A stretch of DNA of 64,000 nt from Steromphala cineraria. Taxonomy: Eukaryota > Mollusca > Gastropoda > Trochida > Trochidae. The position numbers and the translations under genes are program-made. Below are positions 47,974-57,713 of this stretch, in pieces (the stretch's first letter is position 1; the number at the start of each line of letters is the position of its first letter). The stretch lies in NCBI GenBank assembly GCA_916613615.1, contig OU744728.1, forward strand, positions 62,001 to 126,000, in the 5' to 3' direction. The notes under the pieces were generated by a model that worked only from the letters and a program-made list of their open reading frames with translations, did no database searches and was not told the DNA's origin.

Positions 47974-49941
47974 ATGGCGTCAGGTGTAGACCTGGGTACG
48001 TTGCTCTCTGACACAAATCGTATTTTACATTGTATTACTGAAGAAGATGGTATGCAAAGTGCAGCCGAGGTACAGTCATACTGTGATACATCATGTGCGG
48101 GTATATTACCAGTTCTGGACACTGATAATTGTGCAAATGTGAACACTTCTTCTCAGTTGAATCCGAGGGACGGGCCCGCCATTGATGGTGAGTGTGATTT
48201 TACATCTACACCTGAAGTGAGTGGCTTTACAGACATTATTGACTTTCTCATGTCAGAGTTATATTGCACCCCTAAAGAAGATTTTGTTTTGAAGCTGCTA
48301 GAAAGGACAAACAATAACACTAACGACTTAGATGCATTGAGACATACGCTGTTGAAAATGTGTAAACAACGCGAGGATTTTCCCCACCCAGAAGGTTGCT
48401 TAAAAAGAAGAATGGATAGAAGATCAAGATTTGGAGAAAGTCTTTCAAAAAAGTTAGCAAAAGATAACTTTACGTTATTCAGAGGTTATCTCGGAAATTA
48501 CAATGATGATTTACATGAAATATTATCTGGGCAAAGAAAGCGGGTCAGCCATGACAGTGGTAGTGAACTTCAATCAGTTGATACAATAGGACCAATCAGG
48601 GAAACAATAGCCAAGCTCGAGAGAGACCTAGCCGACATGAGGGGTGAGTTCACTCAGGACATCGACTGCCTCAATCAGAAGATTACACAACTCCAATCAG
48701 CCAACAAACAGCTGATTAATGACCGTGACTTGGCTAACCATGAAATGAAGAAAACTAAAGAGAATATGGAGAAACTGAAACAAAACACAATAAAGGCATT
48801 GGACCGCATGCGTACAGACAACAAAAACAACTTGTCTGAAATACAAGAATGCAAATCGCAACTTAACTCTGTAAGTAAGAGTATGACGTCATTGAGGTCT
48901 GATTTGGATAAGTGTATCAGCACACATGAGAAAACTCTTTTAAGTGTACAAGCCAACAAGAAGACCTTAGAAAATCAGTCAAATACAAATAATAAAGTAG
49001 ACAAACGAATCACAGACGTGCGGAAACTTGTGAGTGAAGCGCATATGAAACTCGAAGAGAAAAGCTTAGAAATAACACGTTTCTCTGACGACAGGAGCCT
49101 TGGAATTGCCAACCTCAAGTCAAAAGTCACACTGTTATCTAAGGGTATCAACACGTTAGAAATTGACCTAACAACAGTGGACAGATCTTTTCAAGCGTTA
49201 GAAAACAATATGGAAGACTTTAAGAAGAAAGTTGCCTCCATTGAAAAGCAGCTGAAGCAAAACGCAAGGAATGTACAAAAGAAGGATCCTGTGGATAAAC
49301 ATAACTACAGAAGTGAAGCCCAAAACGAACCGCACAAGGATTTACCTGAAAATAACTGTAATAATACTGTCCCAGTAGACACACAGATACATAAAAGCCA
49401 ACCACCAAGCATCCCTGAAAGCAATCAAAGCCCAAAACAAATTCAATCATACAGCGATTGCCTAAAGTCAACACAAGAGAAGTCAACTCCAGAAGACCAC
49501 CCTAAAACCAATCATATGGAAGTTTGTTCACCAAGGAGAGATCCAAACCAAGAACCTTCGCCAATCCAAACTATCGTAGGGACTGACCAATGTCCAGCAA
49601 CCCGAGATACAACGCAGGAGTTCTGTGCAGCCCCACCAAGAATCAGAACAGCCCGCTTCTATGTAGGAAGAATAAATAAATCTAACACTCTCGAATCCCT
49701 GAAGCGATACCTGGAACAAAGAGAAGTGACAACAACTTACTTGAGATTCTTTAACACACCAGAAAGAAGATTTGCATCAGCTCAAGTTAATGTGTTACTC
49801 CAAGATAAGACAAAACTTGACGACCCATCGTTTTGGCCTGAAAATATTATTGTTAAACCATGGCTGTCAAAGGAACAATTCTGGCAAAATATTAACAACA
49901 GGGTAAGGAAACATGACAACAACTTTAATGAACAGAGGTAA
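47974..49941 (+). CDS. LINE ORF1 protein, coiled-coil RNA-binding type, 655 aa
   Basis: I choose the ATG at 47974 (AAGATGG, a good context); an in-frame ATG at 47953 lies inside the flanking repeat. An N-terminal region of about 200 residues is followed by a long heptad-rich coiled coil (about 205-440: REtIAKLERDLADMRGEF and similar). Then comes a polar, proline-rich linker (about 440-565). The C-terminal block has TARFYVGRINKSNTLESLKRYL and FWPENIIVKPW. That block resembles the conserved C-terminal domain of ORF1 proteins in several LINE clades. The coiled coil would drive assembly on the LINE RNA. The stop TAA overlaps the ORF2 start region by 29 nt. Confidence 0.85.
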   Translation: MASGVDLGTLLSDTNRILHCITEEDGMQSAAEVQSYCDTSCAGILPVLDTDNCANVNTSSQLNPRDGPAIDGECDFTSTPEVSGFTDIIDFLMSELYCTPKEDFVLKLLERTNNNTNDLDALRHTLLKMCKQREDFPHPEGCLKRRMDRRSRFGESLSKKLAKDNFTLFRGYLGNYNDDLHEILSGQRKRVSHDSGSELQSVDTIGPIRETIAKLERDLADMRGEFTQDIDCLNQKITQLQSANKQLINDRDLANHEMKKTKENMEKLKQNTIKALDRMRTDNKNNLSEIQECKSQLNSVSKSMTSLRSDLDKCISTHEKTLLSVQANKKTLENQSNTNNKVDKRITDVRKLVSEAHMKLEEKSLEITRFSDDRSLGIANLKSKVTLLSKGINTLEIDLTTVDRSFQALENNMEDFKKKVASIEKQLKQNARNVQKKDPVDKHNYRSEAQNEPHKDLPENNCNNTVPVDTQIHKSQPPSIPESNQSPKQIQSYSDCLKSTQEKSTPEDHPKTNHMEVCSPRRDPNQEPSPIQTIVGTDQCPATRDTTQEFCAAPPRIRTARFYVGRINKSNTLESLKRYLEQREVTTTYLRFFNTPERRFASAQVNVLLQDKTKLDDPSFWPENIIVKPWLSKEQFWQNINNRVRKHDNNFNEQR

Positions 49942-52900
49942 CATGCTAAACTTAATGTGCTGGAATGCACGTGGAATCATGTCGAGTGTACCATACCTAA
50001 ACAAATGCTTATCAGAACATCAAATAGACATTTGTGCTATTTCAGATCACCAGTTAAGACAGTACAACTTGGTCTTTTTAAACGTTCTAAATGAGGAATA
50101 CCTTGCTGTTGCGAGTCCTGCACCAGAGTCTCACCACCAAACGTACAGAACCTGTGCAAGTGGAGGGACTGCTATACTCTACCATAAAAGACTCCAACAT
50201 CATGTTACTGAAGTAGATCTGGACTGTGACAGTGGGCGAATTACTGGAATACAACTTGATACTCAAGGAAACAGTTATACTTACCTTTTATCAGTTTACT
50301 TACCCCCATCCAACAGGTCCTTTGAGGTGTTTCTGCACTACCTCCAACAATTACAAGAAATCTTTGCAACATTTTCCCTAAGAGGCCGAGTCCTTATTCT
50401 TGGAGATTTCAATGCAGGACTTTCTGGACCAAGGAACGACAAAAGTCTTGGTCAAAGAGGGATAGCACTTAATACTTTTGTCAAATCCAATAACCTTGTA
50501 CCTCTGAACATGCAGTCAGACTGCAAGGGACCAATATCTACTTTCCAAGCTTATGAAGGAGGACCCAACTCTGCCATTGATCATATCCTTGTGCCTGAAG
50601 AAATTGCTGAACTTAGACGCCATGTTGAAGTTAAGGGAGATAACCCATACAATGTGTCTGATCACCACCCAGTCATCTGCTTCATAGAACAATTAAACCC
50701 AAAAGTTAACCCCCAGTGTACACATTTCTCAAAACCATCATGGGAAAAGGCCTTTCGAAATAACACAATAACAGACTATACATACAGTGTGTCAAACCTT
50801 CTCTGGCCTGTACCCCTACCTATCACTGAATATACGGAAGAAGACATTGAAACTCTGTATGCTAAGATTGTAGACTGCCTTAATGAATCCTCAAACCAGT
50901 TTATTCCTCGATCTCATTACAAAAAGCATGTCAAACCATATTGGAAAGGAATCGTCAAAGATCACCATGACAACATGATGAATCACAAAAACAGCTGGAT
51001 TGAAAGTGGACGCCCAAGGGGAATGGAACATGAAGAATTCAGGCTTTACAAGAGAGCAAAGGACTCCTTCAGACAAGCCCTCAGAAAAGCAGCTGAAGAT
51101 TTTCAAGATAAAGAATTCAGCAAACTCGACAACATATGTGATGTTGACCAGAAGCTATTCTGGGCACTGCTTAGGCGGGGAACTAAGAAACAGCAAATTC
51201 CGTGCTTAGAAGTACAAAACATCCAAGTGAGAGAGCCAAAAGAGATATGTAATGCCCTTGCAGATCATCTTAAGGACGTGTTTAAGAACAAATCAGAACC
51301 ACACTTTAACGAGACTTTCAAAGCACAGATTGACGAAGAAGTGAATACCATACGTGGTAATGAAAAGGAAAACAGTGACAATTTTGACTTCACAACTGTA
51401 GAGGAAGTCTCATCCTTGTGCAAAACGTTAAAGAGCAACAAGGCAGCTGGAGAAGATGGGTTAACCTATGAACATCTGAAGTATGGAGGCAAATACCTAC
51501 ATAAATGCCTCTCCATTCTGTTCAACCTCATTTTACACTCGGGTTATATTCCAAGGGCTTGGAAGAGAGGTATCATAGTCCCGATATACAAAGGGGGCGG
51601 AAAGTCTAGAATGTCTGCAGATTCATACAGAGGCGTCACCCTTTTACCTGTCATTTTTAAACTCTTTGAACTCGTTGTAGCAAAGAGACTACCACAAATT
51701 ACAGATTCTGACAGTTTTCCCAGCAACCAGCAGTTTGGATTTCAAAAGGGGATGTCCTCTATACATACCTCCTTCCTTGTACAGGAAACAGCTTACCATT
51801 ATTCTGAACGCTCTGATGCAGTCCACGTCGCCTTTCTAGATAGCTCCAAAGCATTTGATACCGTGTACCAGCCTGGGCTCCTCCTCAAGCTCCACCAGAT
51901 GCACATCCCACGTTACCTATGGACGGTCTTGGACCAGGTTTACACAGACATGAAAAGCTGTGTTCTTGCAAATAACGAGAAGTCCGACTGGTTTGCACTC
52001 AAAAGAGGAGTCAGACAAGGAAGCATCCTATCAGCAAAACTTTATCTCCTGTATATCAACGACCTACTAGAAAATCTTATCAAGTCAAAGAAAGGTTCCA
52101 TGGTACTGGATTTGAATGTAACAGCTCCAACCCAGGCTGATGACATAACCTTGATATCCCCAGTCGCTTCAAACCTTCAAGAGATGGTGTCAATGTGTGA
52201 AGAATACAGTGGTAAATGGCGCTTTACATTCTCACCATTAAAGAGCAGAATATTAACGTTTGGACCACGTGAACACTCTCATATCAAGATCTACATGTAT
52301 GGTGAAGAAGTTCCTTCCACTAGAGAAATAAAACACGTGGGTATTCTACTTTCATCTGAATACAACTCTTGGGATCGAACCATTGAGGCGTGCTCTAAGA
52401 TGAAATCTACAACAATGGCCCTGATCGGAAAAGGAATTCATGCCAGAGGATTAAATCCTCTAGTCAGCTCCAGTGTCATCAGATCCGTTTGTCTTCCACG
52501 AGCGCTGTTTGGATGCGAACTTTGGACAGGACTCTGCAAAGCTGAAATTCTTTCACTTGAGCGGGCCCAAAGGCAAGTATTGAAGATTGCACAAGGTCTT
52601 CCTCGTTCAACAAGAACTGACATCTGCAATGCGCTACTTGGATGGAACTCCCTTGAAACAGAAATAGACAAAAAGAAACTACTTTTCCTTGGCAATCTGT
52701 GTAGCAGCAAGGCACAATTCTTACCAAGAAGACTACTTGCAACGAGATTGGCTCTGATGAGACACCAGCAGCAAACCAAAGCCCTTGGATATGTCCATGA
52801 CATAAAGCGTGTTGTCTCAAAGTACAACCTAGATAGCTTCCTGACTAGTTTTTGTACAAGTGCCACCTTCCCAACCAAAGCCACATGGAAGAAGATTGTA

Positions 52901-53416
52901 AAGAAGGCTGTCCATACAACTGAACTTGATGCCTGGAACCACCGATTGGACACTGACCCCGACCTGAAGCACTTCAGACAGATCCACTCGTCAATCTGCC
53001 CACATAAAGCGTGGATCATTGCAAGGAAGGATCCACACCTTAAATTAGCTGCAACCTTTGTCGTTCAGATGTGTGCTGTGTGGAGACCATGGAAAGCAAA
53101 AGGTGTCTGCAAACTCTGTGATTCCCGTTACGAGGACCTTTTAATTCATGCACTATGTACCTGTCAACAGACTGAACATGTCAGAGACGCCCTATGGTGC
53201 GACATTGTGGACTCATGCTCCGTGGAAATAAGTGTTGCTCTACACAACAAAAGTGACTTAAATCTTGTTTGCTGTCTCCTGTCCTGTACGACTCCCGTGC
53301 CCTCCAGTCCAGAGATAGAAGAAACCTTTGCTGAAGCAGCCATAAAGGGACTGTTTGAAATCAAAAGACTAATAGATCCAGTCCATGAACAATATCGATT
53401 CCCTTCCCATAACTGA
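49913..53416 (+). CDS. LINE ORF2 protein: endonuclease and reverse transcriptase, 1167 aa
   Basis: The N-terminal EEP endonuclease (about 11-260) shows NLMCWNARGIM, ILGDFNAG and VSDHHPV. The reverse transcriptase (about 510-800) shows GEDGLTYEHLKYGG, VAFLDSSKAFDTV, RGVRQGSILSAKLY and the catalytic QADD (741-744) in place of the commoner FADD. A C-terminal cysteine-histidine motif CKLCDSRYEDLLIHALCTC starts near 1066. Together these nick target DNA and copy the LINE RNA at the nick. Two starts are possible: ATG 49913, or ATG 49943 one base after the ORF1 stop (TAACATG), which suits termination-reinitiation. Confidence 0.93.
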   Translation: MTTTLMNRGNMLNLMCWNARGIMSSVPYLNKCLSEHQIDICAISDHQLRQYNLVFLNVLNEEYLAVASPAPESHHQTYRTCASGGTAILYHKRLQHHVTEVDLDCDSGRITGIQLDTQGNSYTYLLSVYLPPSNRSFEVFLHYLQQLQEIFATFSLRGRVLILGDFNAGLSGPRNDKSLGQRGIALNTFVKSNNLVPLNMQSDCKGPISTFQAYEGGPNSAIDHILVPEEIAELRRHVEVKGDNPYNVSDHHPVICFIEQLNPKVNPQCTHFSKPSWEKAFRNNTITDYTYSVSNLLWPVPLPITEYTEEDIETLYAKIVDCLNESSNQFIPRSHYKKHVKPYWKGIVKDHHDNMMNHKNSWIESGRPRGMEHEEFRLYKRAKDSFRQALRKAAEDFQDKEFSKLDNICDVDQKLFWALLRRGTKKQQIPCLEVQNIQVREPKEICNALADHLKDVFKNKSEPHFNETFKAQIDEEVNTIRGNEKENSDNFDFTTVEEVSSLCKTLKSNKAAGEDGLTYEHLKYGGKYLHKCLSILFNLILHSGYIPRAWKRGIIVPIYKGGGKSRMSADSYRGVTLLPVIFKLFELVVAKRLPQITDSDSFPSNQQFGFQKGMSSIHTSFLVQETAYHYSERSDAVHVAFLDSSKAFDTVYQPGLLLKLHQMHIPRYLWTVLDQVYTDMKSCVLANNEKSDWFALKRGVRQGSILSAKLYLLYINDLLENLIKSKKGSMVLDLNVTAPTQADDITLISPVASNLQEMVSMCEEYSGKWRFTFSPLKSRILTFGPREHSHIKIYMYGEEVPSTREIKHVGILLSSEYNSWDRTIEACSKMKSTTMALIGKGIHARGLNPLVSSSVIRSVCLPRALFGCELWTGLCKAEILSLERAQRQVLKIAQGLPRSTRTDICNALLGWNSLETEIDKKKLLFLGNLCSSKAQFLPRRLLATRLALMRHQQQTKALGYVHDIKRVVSKYNLDSFLTSFCTSATFPTKATWKKIVKKAVHTTELDAWNHRLDTDPDLKHFRQIHSSICPHKAWIIARKDPHLKLAATFVVQMCAVWRPWKAKGVCKLCDSRYEDLLIHALCTCQQTEHVRDALWCDIVDSCSVEISVALHNKSDLNLVCCLLSCTTPVPSSPEIEETFAEAAIKGLFEIKRLIDPVHEQYRFPSHN

Positions 53417-53538
53417 AAAAAATATTAATAACTTATTAATGCATGATTCTCATTCATAACCGTAACTGTACATCTTCCCTTATTATGATATCACCAATAC
53501 ACATGTAACTCTCCTATGGAGGAATAAAGATTATATAT

Positions 53539-54476
53539 ATCCCCCGCCGCGCGTTTAGCGCGAAGCGGGGGATATAGTATTCAGCTCCGTACGTCCGTCC
53601 CGCTTCTTGTTAGCGCGATATCTAATGAACCGCTCAACCTAGAAACTTCAAACTTGGTACCAGTCTTCATCTGGGGAATACGCAGACCTGAAAAGTTTTC
53701 GGTGACCTTTACTTCATTTTCAAGGTCATAGCGAGACTTTGACCAGTTTTGAAAATGTTGTTAGCGTGATATCTAATGAACCGCTCAACCTAGAATCTTC
53801 AAACTTGGTACCAGTCTTCATCTAGGGAATACGCAGACCTGAAAAGTTTTCGGTGACCTTGACCTCATTTTCAAGGTCACAGCGAGACCGTGACCAGTTT
53901 TGAAAATGTTGTTAGCGCGATATCTAATGAACTGCTCAACCTAGAATCTTCAAACTTGGTACCAGTCTTCATCTGGGGAATACGCAGACCTGAAAAGTTT
54001 TCGGTGACCTTGACCTCATTTTCAAGGTCGCAGCGAGACCTTGACCAGTTTTGAAAATGTTGTTAGCGCGATATCTAATGAACCGCTCAACCTAGAATCT
54101 TCAAACTTGGTACCAGTCTTCATCTGGGGAATACGCAGACCTGAAAAGTTTTCGGTGACCTTGACCTCATTTTCAAGGTCACAGAGAGACTTTGACCAGT
54201 TTTGAAAATGTTGTTAGCGCGATATCTAATGAACCGCTCAACCTAGAATCTTCAAACTTAGTACCAGTCTTCATCTGGGGAATACGCATACCTGAAAAGT
54301 TTTCGGTGACCTTGACCTTATTTTCAAGGTCACGGCGAGACTTTGACCAGTTTTAAAAATGTTGTTAGCGCCATATCTCATGAACCCATTAACCTTGAGT
54401 CTTCACGGGGGACATAGTATTCCGCCCCATACGTCCGTCCAGCTTCTTGTTGTTAACATCAATTTGCGGCGGGGGA
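53539..54476 (+). mobile_element. Complete pearl-like element downstream of the LINE
   Basis: Ends ATCCCCCGCCGC (53539) and GCGGCGGGGGAT (54465-54476) are inverted. A hairpin follows the left end. About five tandem ~155-bp units contain TAATGAACCGCTCAACCTAG, GGTACCAGTCTTCATCTGGG, AAGTTTTCGGTGACCTTGAC and GAGACTTTGACCAGTTTTGA. The left part carries ACGTCCGTCC, repeated near the right end. There is no coding capacity. Its first 382 bp are duplicated upstream of the LINE. Confidence 0.85.
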
Positions 54477-54489
54477 TCATGTCACCTTT

Positions 54490-54905
54490 GTGACAAATAC
54501 TTGTTATTATTGTATTGATCATCAGTTATTAAGTTATTTATTATGTTTTATCTTTTCTCTTTTATCAAAATTTTTTTTATTTATTCATTTGATAGACATT
54601 ATTTTTTTAATTTATTTTTTTTATATTAAGTTAACCTATATTATTATTTTATTTTATTTCATTTTTATTTTATTTGTTTTTATTATTTTGTTTATTTATA
54701 TATATATATATATATATTTATTTATTTATGCTATATGTGTTTGGATATTATGTATATATTGTGTATATGTTTTTAATGATTAATAGCATAGGGTCTCATA
54801 GGCCATGCTTGGCCGAACAACATACACTTTTTACACAGTATTTTAAAACGTTTATTACCAATGTTGTATGTTGTGTGACACTTAAATAAACTATTTTTCT
54901 TCTCT
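54490..54905 (+). other. AT-rich stretch with TA repeat and possible retroposon tail
   Basis: T-rich DNA with a TA run at 54699-54716. It ends with AATAAAC at about 54884 followed by a CTT-rich run, which looks like the 3' end of an unidentified retroposon. The hydrophobic frames here come from low-complexity T-rich sequence. Confidence 0.4.
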
Positions 54906-54916
54906 TCTTCTTTCTT

Positions 54917-55017
54917 CATAAACGCCGGCCTCGATTAGACGCCGGGTCTCGAATACACGCCGGGGATAAAGGGGGTCTGAAAAAATAGACGCCGTGGGCG
55001 TCTATTCGGGGAAATAC
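54917..55017 (+). repeat. GACGCCGGG repeat, right copy
   Basis: Units AAACGCCGGCCTCGATTAGA, GACGCCGGGTCTCGAATACA and similar end in GACGCCGTGGGCGTCTATTC, an inverted joint, then GGGGAAATAC. The reverse complement of this end matches the start of the copy at 45712. Confidence 0.7.
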
Positions 55018-55019
55018 AG

Positions 55020-57240
55020 CAATTTCAAATAGGTCACTTCTGGGGTAAGTAGTTGTGAAACGTAGACGGTAGATATAGTTTAATGAGAAAGGATATTTAC
55101 ATGTATGAAGAACTAGAAATTAATTTTCTACGTGTCACAGATTTTCTTAACATCATTTCCTCACATGTCTATAATAAATGAGAAAATACCCAGACATGTA
55201 TATATAGGCCTATGAGACATGCTTGTAATAACTTACCAGTATTGGCCTTTTTAGATGTACATGAATATATAAGCAAACTTGGATAAAGTTACAAATGATA
55301 TACAAAGCAAAGAATACCCTGTTTGTAAAGAGTTATGATAATGACGGTGCTTATTTATAAATGCATGCGGTTACGACGTTAGTATTTACATCTTGCATTT
55401 TGATAATGAGCGGGTTATGAGGAAGTAATAACGACATGCAGTGAATTCTCTTACAAACGACTTACGTAACTATGTTTTCAATCATTTCAAAGCGGATAGT
55501 GCATAAAGACTACACTTCAACTTTTTTCAATCCTATTAAGCGGGGTTACCAGAGGTTTTATTCGGAATCTAGAGTTTGAGCCCCATAAAGATTTCCGTCT
55601 TGTCACAGAGAAACATTAGATCGACAAAAGTGACTTTCATAATTCCGACTTTGTTGCCTCATGAAATTACAGCTTGTTAAAAATAAATCAATTTCCAATT
55701 CCACCACTGACTGGGTTATCAGTGATATCACGAAATAAACCAATCTAACACAAACTATTGCTCTTATCCACTGACTGAGCTTAGCCAGAAAGTTCACAAG
55801 TGGCCCAGTAAGTCCTGCATTAGGGGTTATTGCTTGGTGCCCCAAAGGGCACCAAGTATTATGATTTGATTCTCCTAAAACTTTTCTGAATTCTCTCTAT
55901 ATGACTCTTGATATTTTCAAAGGGAAGCCGCGCCAATCACATGTGTTGTACCCAAATCAAAAGACCAATGAACAGAGCTGTAGCAAAAAATGCATTACGT
56001 CACAAGGTGGGTAATACAAACTATTTGGCACATTAAACTGTGGAATATGATTTCGCTTTAAATGTCATGTTAAAAGAGAAACAATATTTTCTATTAAAGA
56101 CGCTGATAAATGTTAACAGACTCAATCAAAAACATTTTCATTTGATGAAGAGTCTGCATTTGTTCCAGATAAGAGCATTATTTCGCATTCAATAATCGCA
56201 GAATCCACTTTTTTATAACCCACGCAATTTAATTTCACGCTGGGCTCGCCTGGCATTTTAAAAGTAATGTTTGTGTAAGAACGATGGTGACATCGAAAAA
56301 AGACTTATGTATACTAATAGGTAGATCACTTACGACCACGTGACAAGTCATTATTAACATGTCACTAAATGTTTACGTTGAAAACATGTATTTATTATCA
56401 GAGCTACTGAAATTGACTCGTGCTATATTTAGAATATGACCTACATCGCTGGTTCCATACGGTTACTGTAAGGCTGCGGCTTAGCTCAGCGGAGCTGGGT
56501 TGAAATCCCGTCAGATCATCGGAAAGTATTTTGATTATTATCTGTAATACTACAGTTAATAATTAACCAGCATGACAAGGAGATATGGTTTTGGCAGTAC
56601 GTTTTGCACAATTTCCTGTCATTGTCAACGCTACATGGCAACCCATGCAGTGCTTTTACTTCAAGTAACAACATCACAATGCCATAACATCATAAACTGC
56701 ATGTCACTGTCACATCACTGTCTTGAAAATCTAGTGTTGTTGTGTTCAGAGATTTACATTTTTTCTCTGAGATCTCAAAAAGAGTGAATTTGAATGATAA
56801 ATAAAATATCATCCTCATGTGTTTTGATTTGAAATATACCAACAATCGTTGATGAATGTAAAAAATATTCATAACTTTCAGCAATTCGTGTTGATAGAAA
56901 TTAATTTTGCGAAATTAACTTTGAGTAATACTCGTGTTAATATTACTGTTGTTATTCAGTGTTGTATATATAATCACCCAAATTGTTCGACAAATCACAA
57001 TCTTCTTCATCTGCCTATGTGGCACCAAGCATGCCTTTTTAAAGGCTTTTCTTGTTGGTGTTTCATGCCAAATACCATGCTTGTCTCACCTAGTGAGGTA
57101 GAACGTTTATATATTGTCGCGTGGCGCATCCACCAGTACTGATAAATATCGTGATGATCAATTACGACTACCGCAGAGAAAATGATCCGCACATGTTTAT
57201 GTGTACCTATCCTTTTGAGGGATTCTGGGATACCTATATT
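55020..57240. other. No supported gene
   Basis: AT-rich DNA with no recognised domain in any frame. Short AAGGGCACCAAGTATTATGA-like words near 55845 suggest another repeat boundary. See the tRNA-like remnant at 56474. Confidence 0.35.
56474..56515 (+). pseudogene. tRNA-derived remnant (SINE head or decayed tRNA)
   Basis: A good A-box-like TTAGCTCAGCGG is followed after too short a gap by GGTTGAAATCCC, a B-box-like sequence. No cloverleaf can be formed, so this is not a working tRNA gene. Confidence 0.35.
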
Positions 57241-57389
57241 CACGCCGTACGATTTGCCTATCCTTTCTGCATCAACTAGAACAGAATGAAGCTACACTGG
57301 CTGGGTGTGAACGCGAGGACGTTCGTTGCAGTCTGTCCGAGTTTTGTACGACATGATCTCCGAGAGGGTGATGGTTTGACCAGTAGGCG

Positions 57390-57713
57390 AGCTAGAGATT
57401 ACCAACTCGGAGAGAAAATTTGTTTATTCCAGACGTAAGAGTACCCTAGTGTGTAAATGTGATGAAAGTTTGGTTTAGAAATATGCATATTTAAGAAACT
57501 TATCACGCTCGGTGCAAGAAAATGTACGTTCTTGACTAAGTCATTTTCCGAGATTTTGTTCCAAAATGACCACATAGACGTCTATACGTTCGAATATGTA
57601 GCTCAAACTAAAGCTCGGAGAGAAATTTGTTTATTCCAAACGATAGAGCACCCTAATGTTTGGTTGAGACATATGCATATTTAAGAAACTTATCCCGCTC
57701 GGTACAAGAAATA
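57390..57713 (+). repeat. Tandem array (~190-205 bp units), left of the Tc1-like element
   Basis: Units contain GAGAGAAATTTGTTTATTCC, ATATGCATATTTAAGAAACT, ATCACGCTCGGT and TTGACTAAGTCATTTTCCGA. The last unit is interrupted after GGTACAAGAAA by the transposon and resumes at 59260. Confidence 0.85.

Larger units (their letters stand above)
47969..53539 (+). mobile_element. Intact two-ORF non-LTR retrotransposon (LINE)
   Basis: A 5.57-kb segment carries two complete overlapping ORFs, a short 3' UTR, AATAAA (53523-53528) and an AT-repeat tail (ATATATAT). Both frames are open with no stop or frameshift, so the copy is young. ORF2 has an endonuclease/exonuclease/phosphatase domain, a reverse transcriptase and a C-terminal cysteine-histidine motif, as in I, Nimb, L1-like and related clades; the clade is not determined. 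The element has almost no 5' leader of its own beyond the flanking repeat. Confidence 0.92.

Noticed and set aside
54490..54889. Hydrophobic multi-span membrane protein
   Set aside because: T-rich low-complexity DNA gives Phe/Leu/Ile/Tyr-rich frames.
56474..56515. Functional tRNA gene
   Set aside because: A-box and B-box words are too close and no cloverleaf forms.
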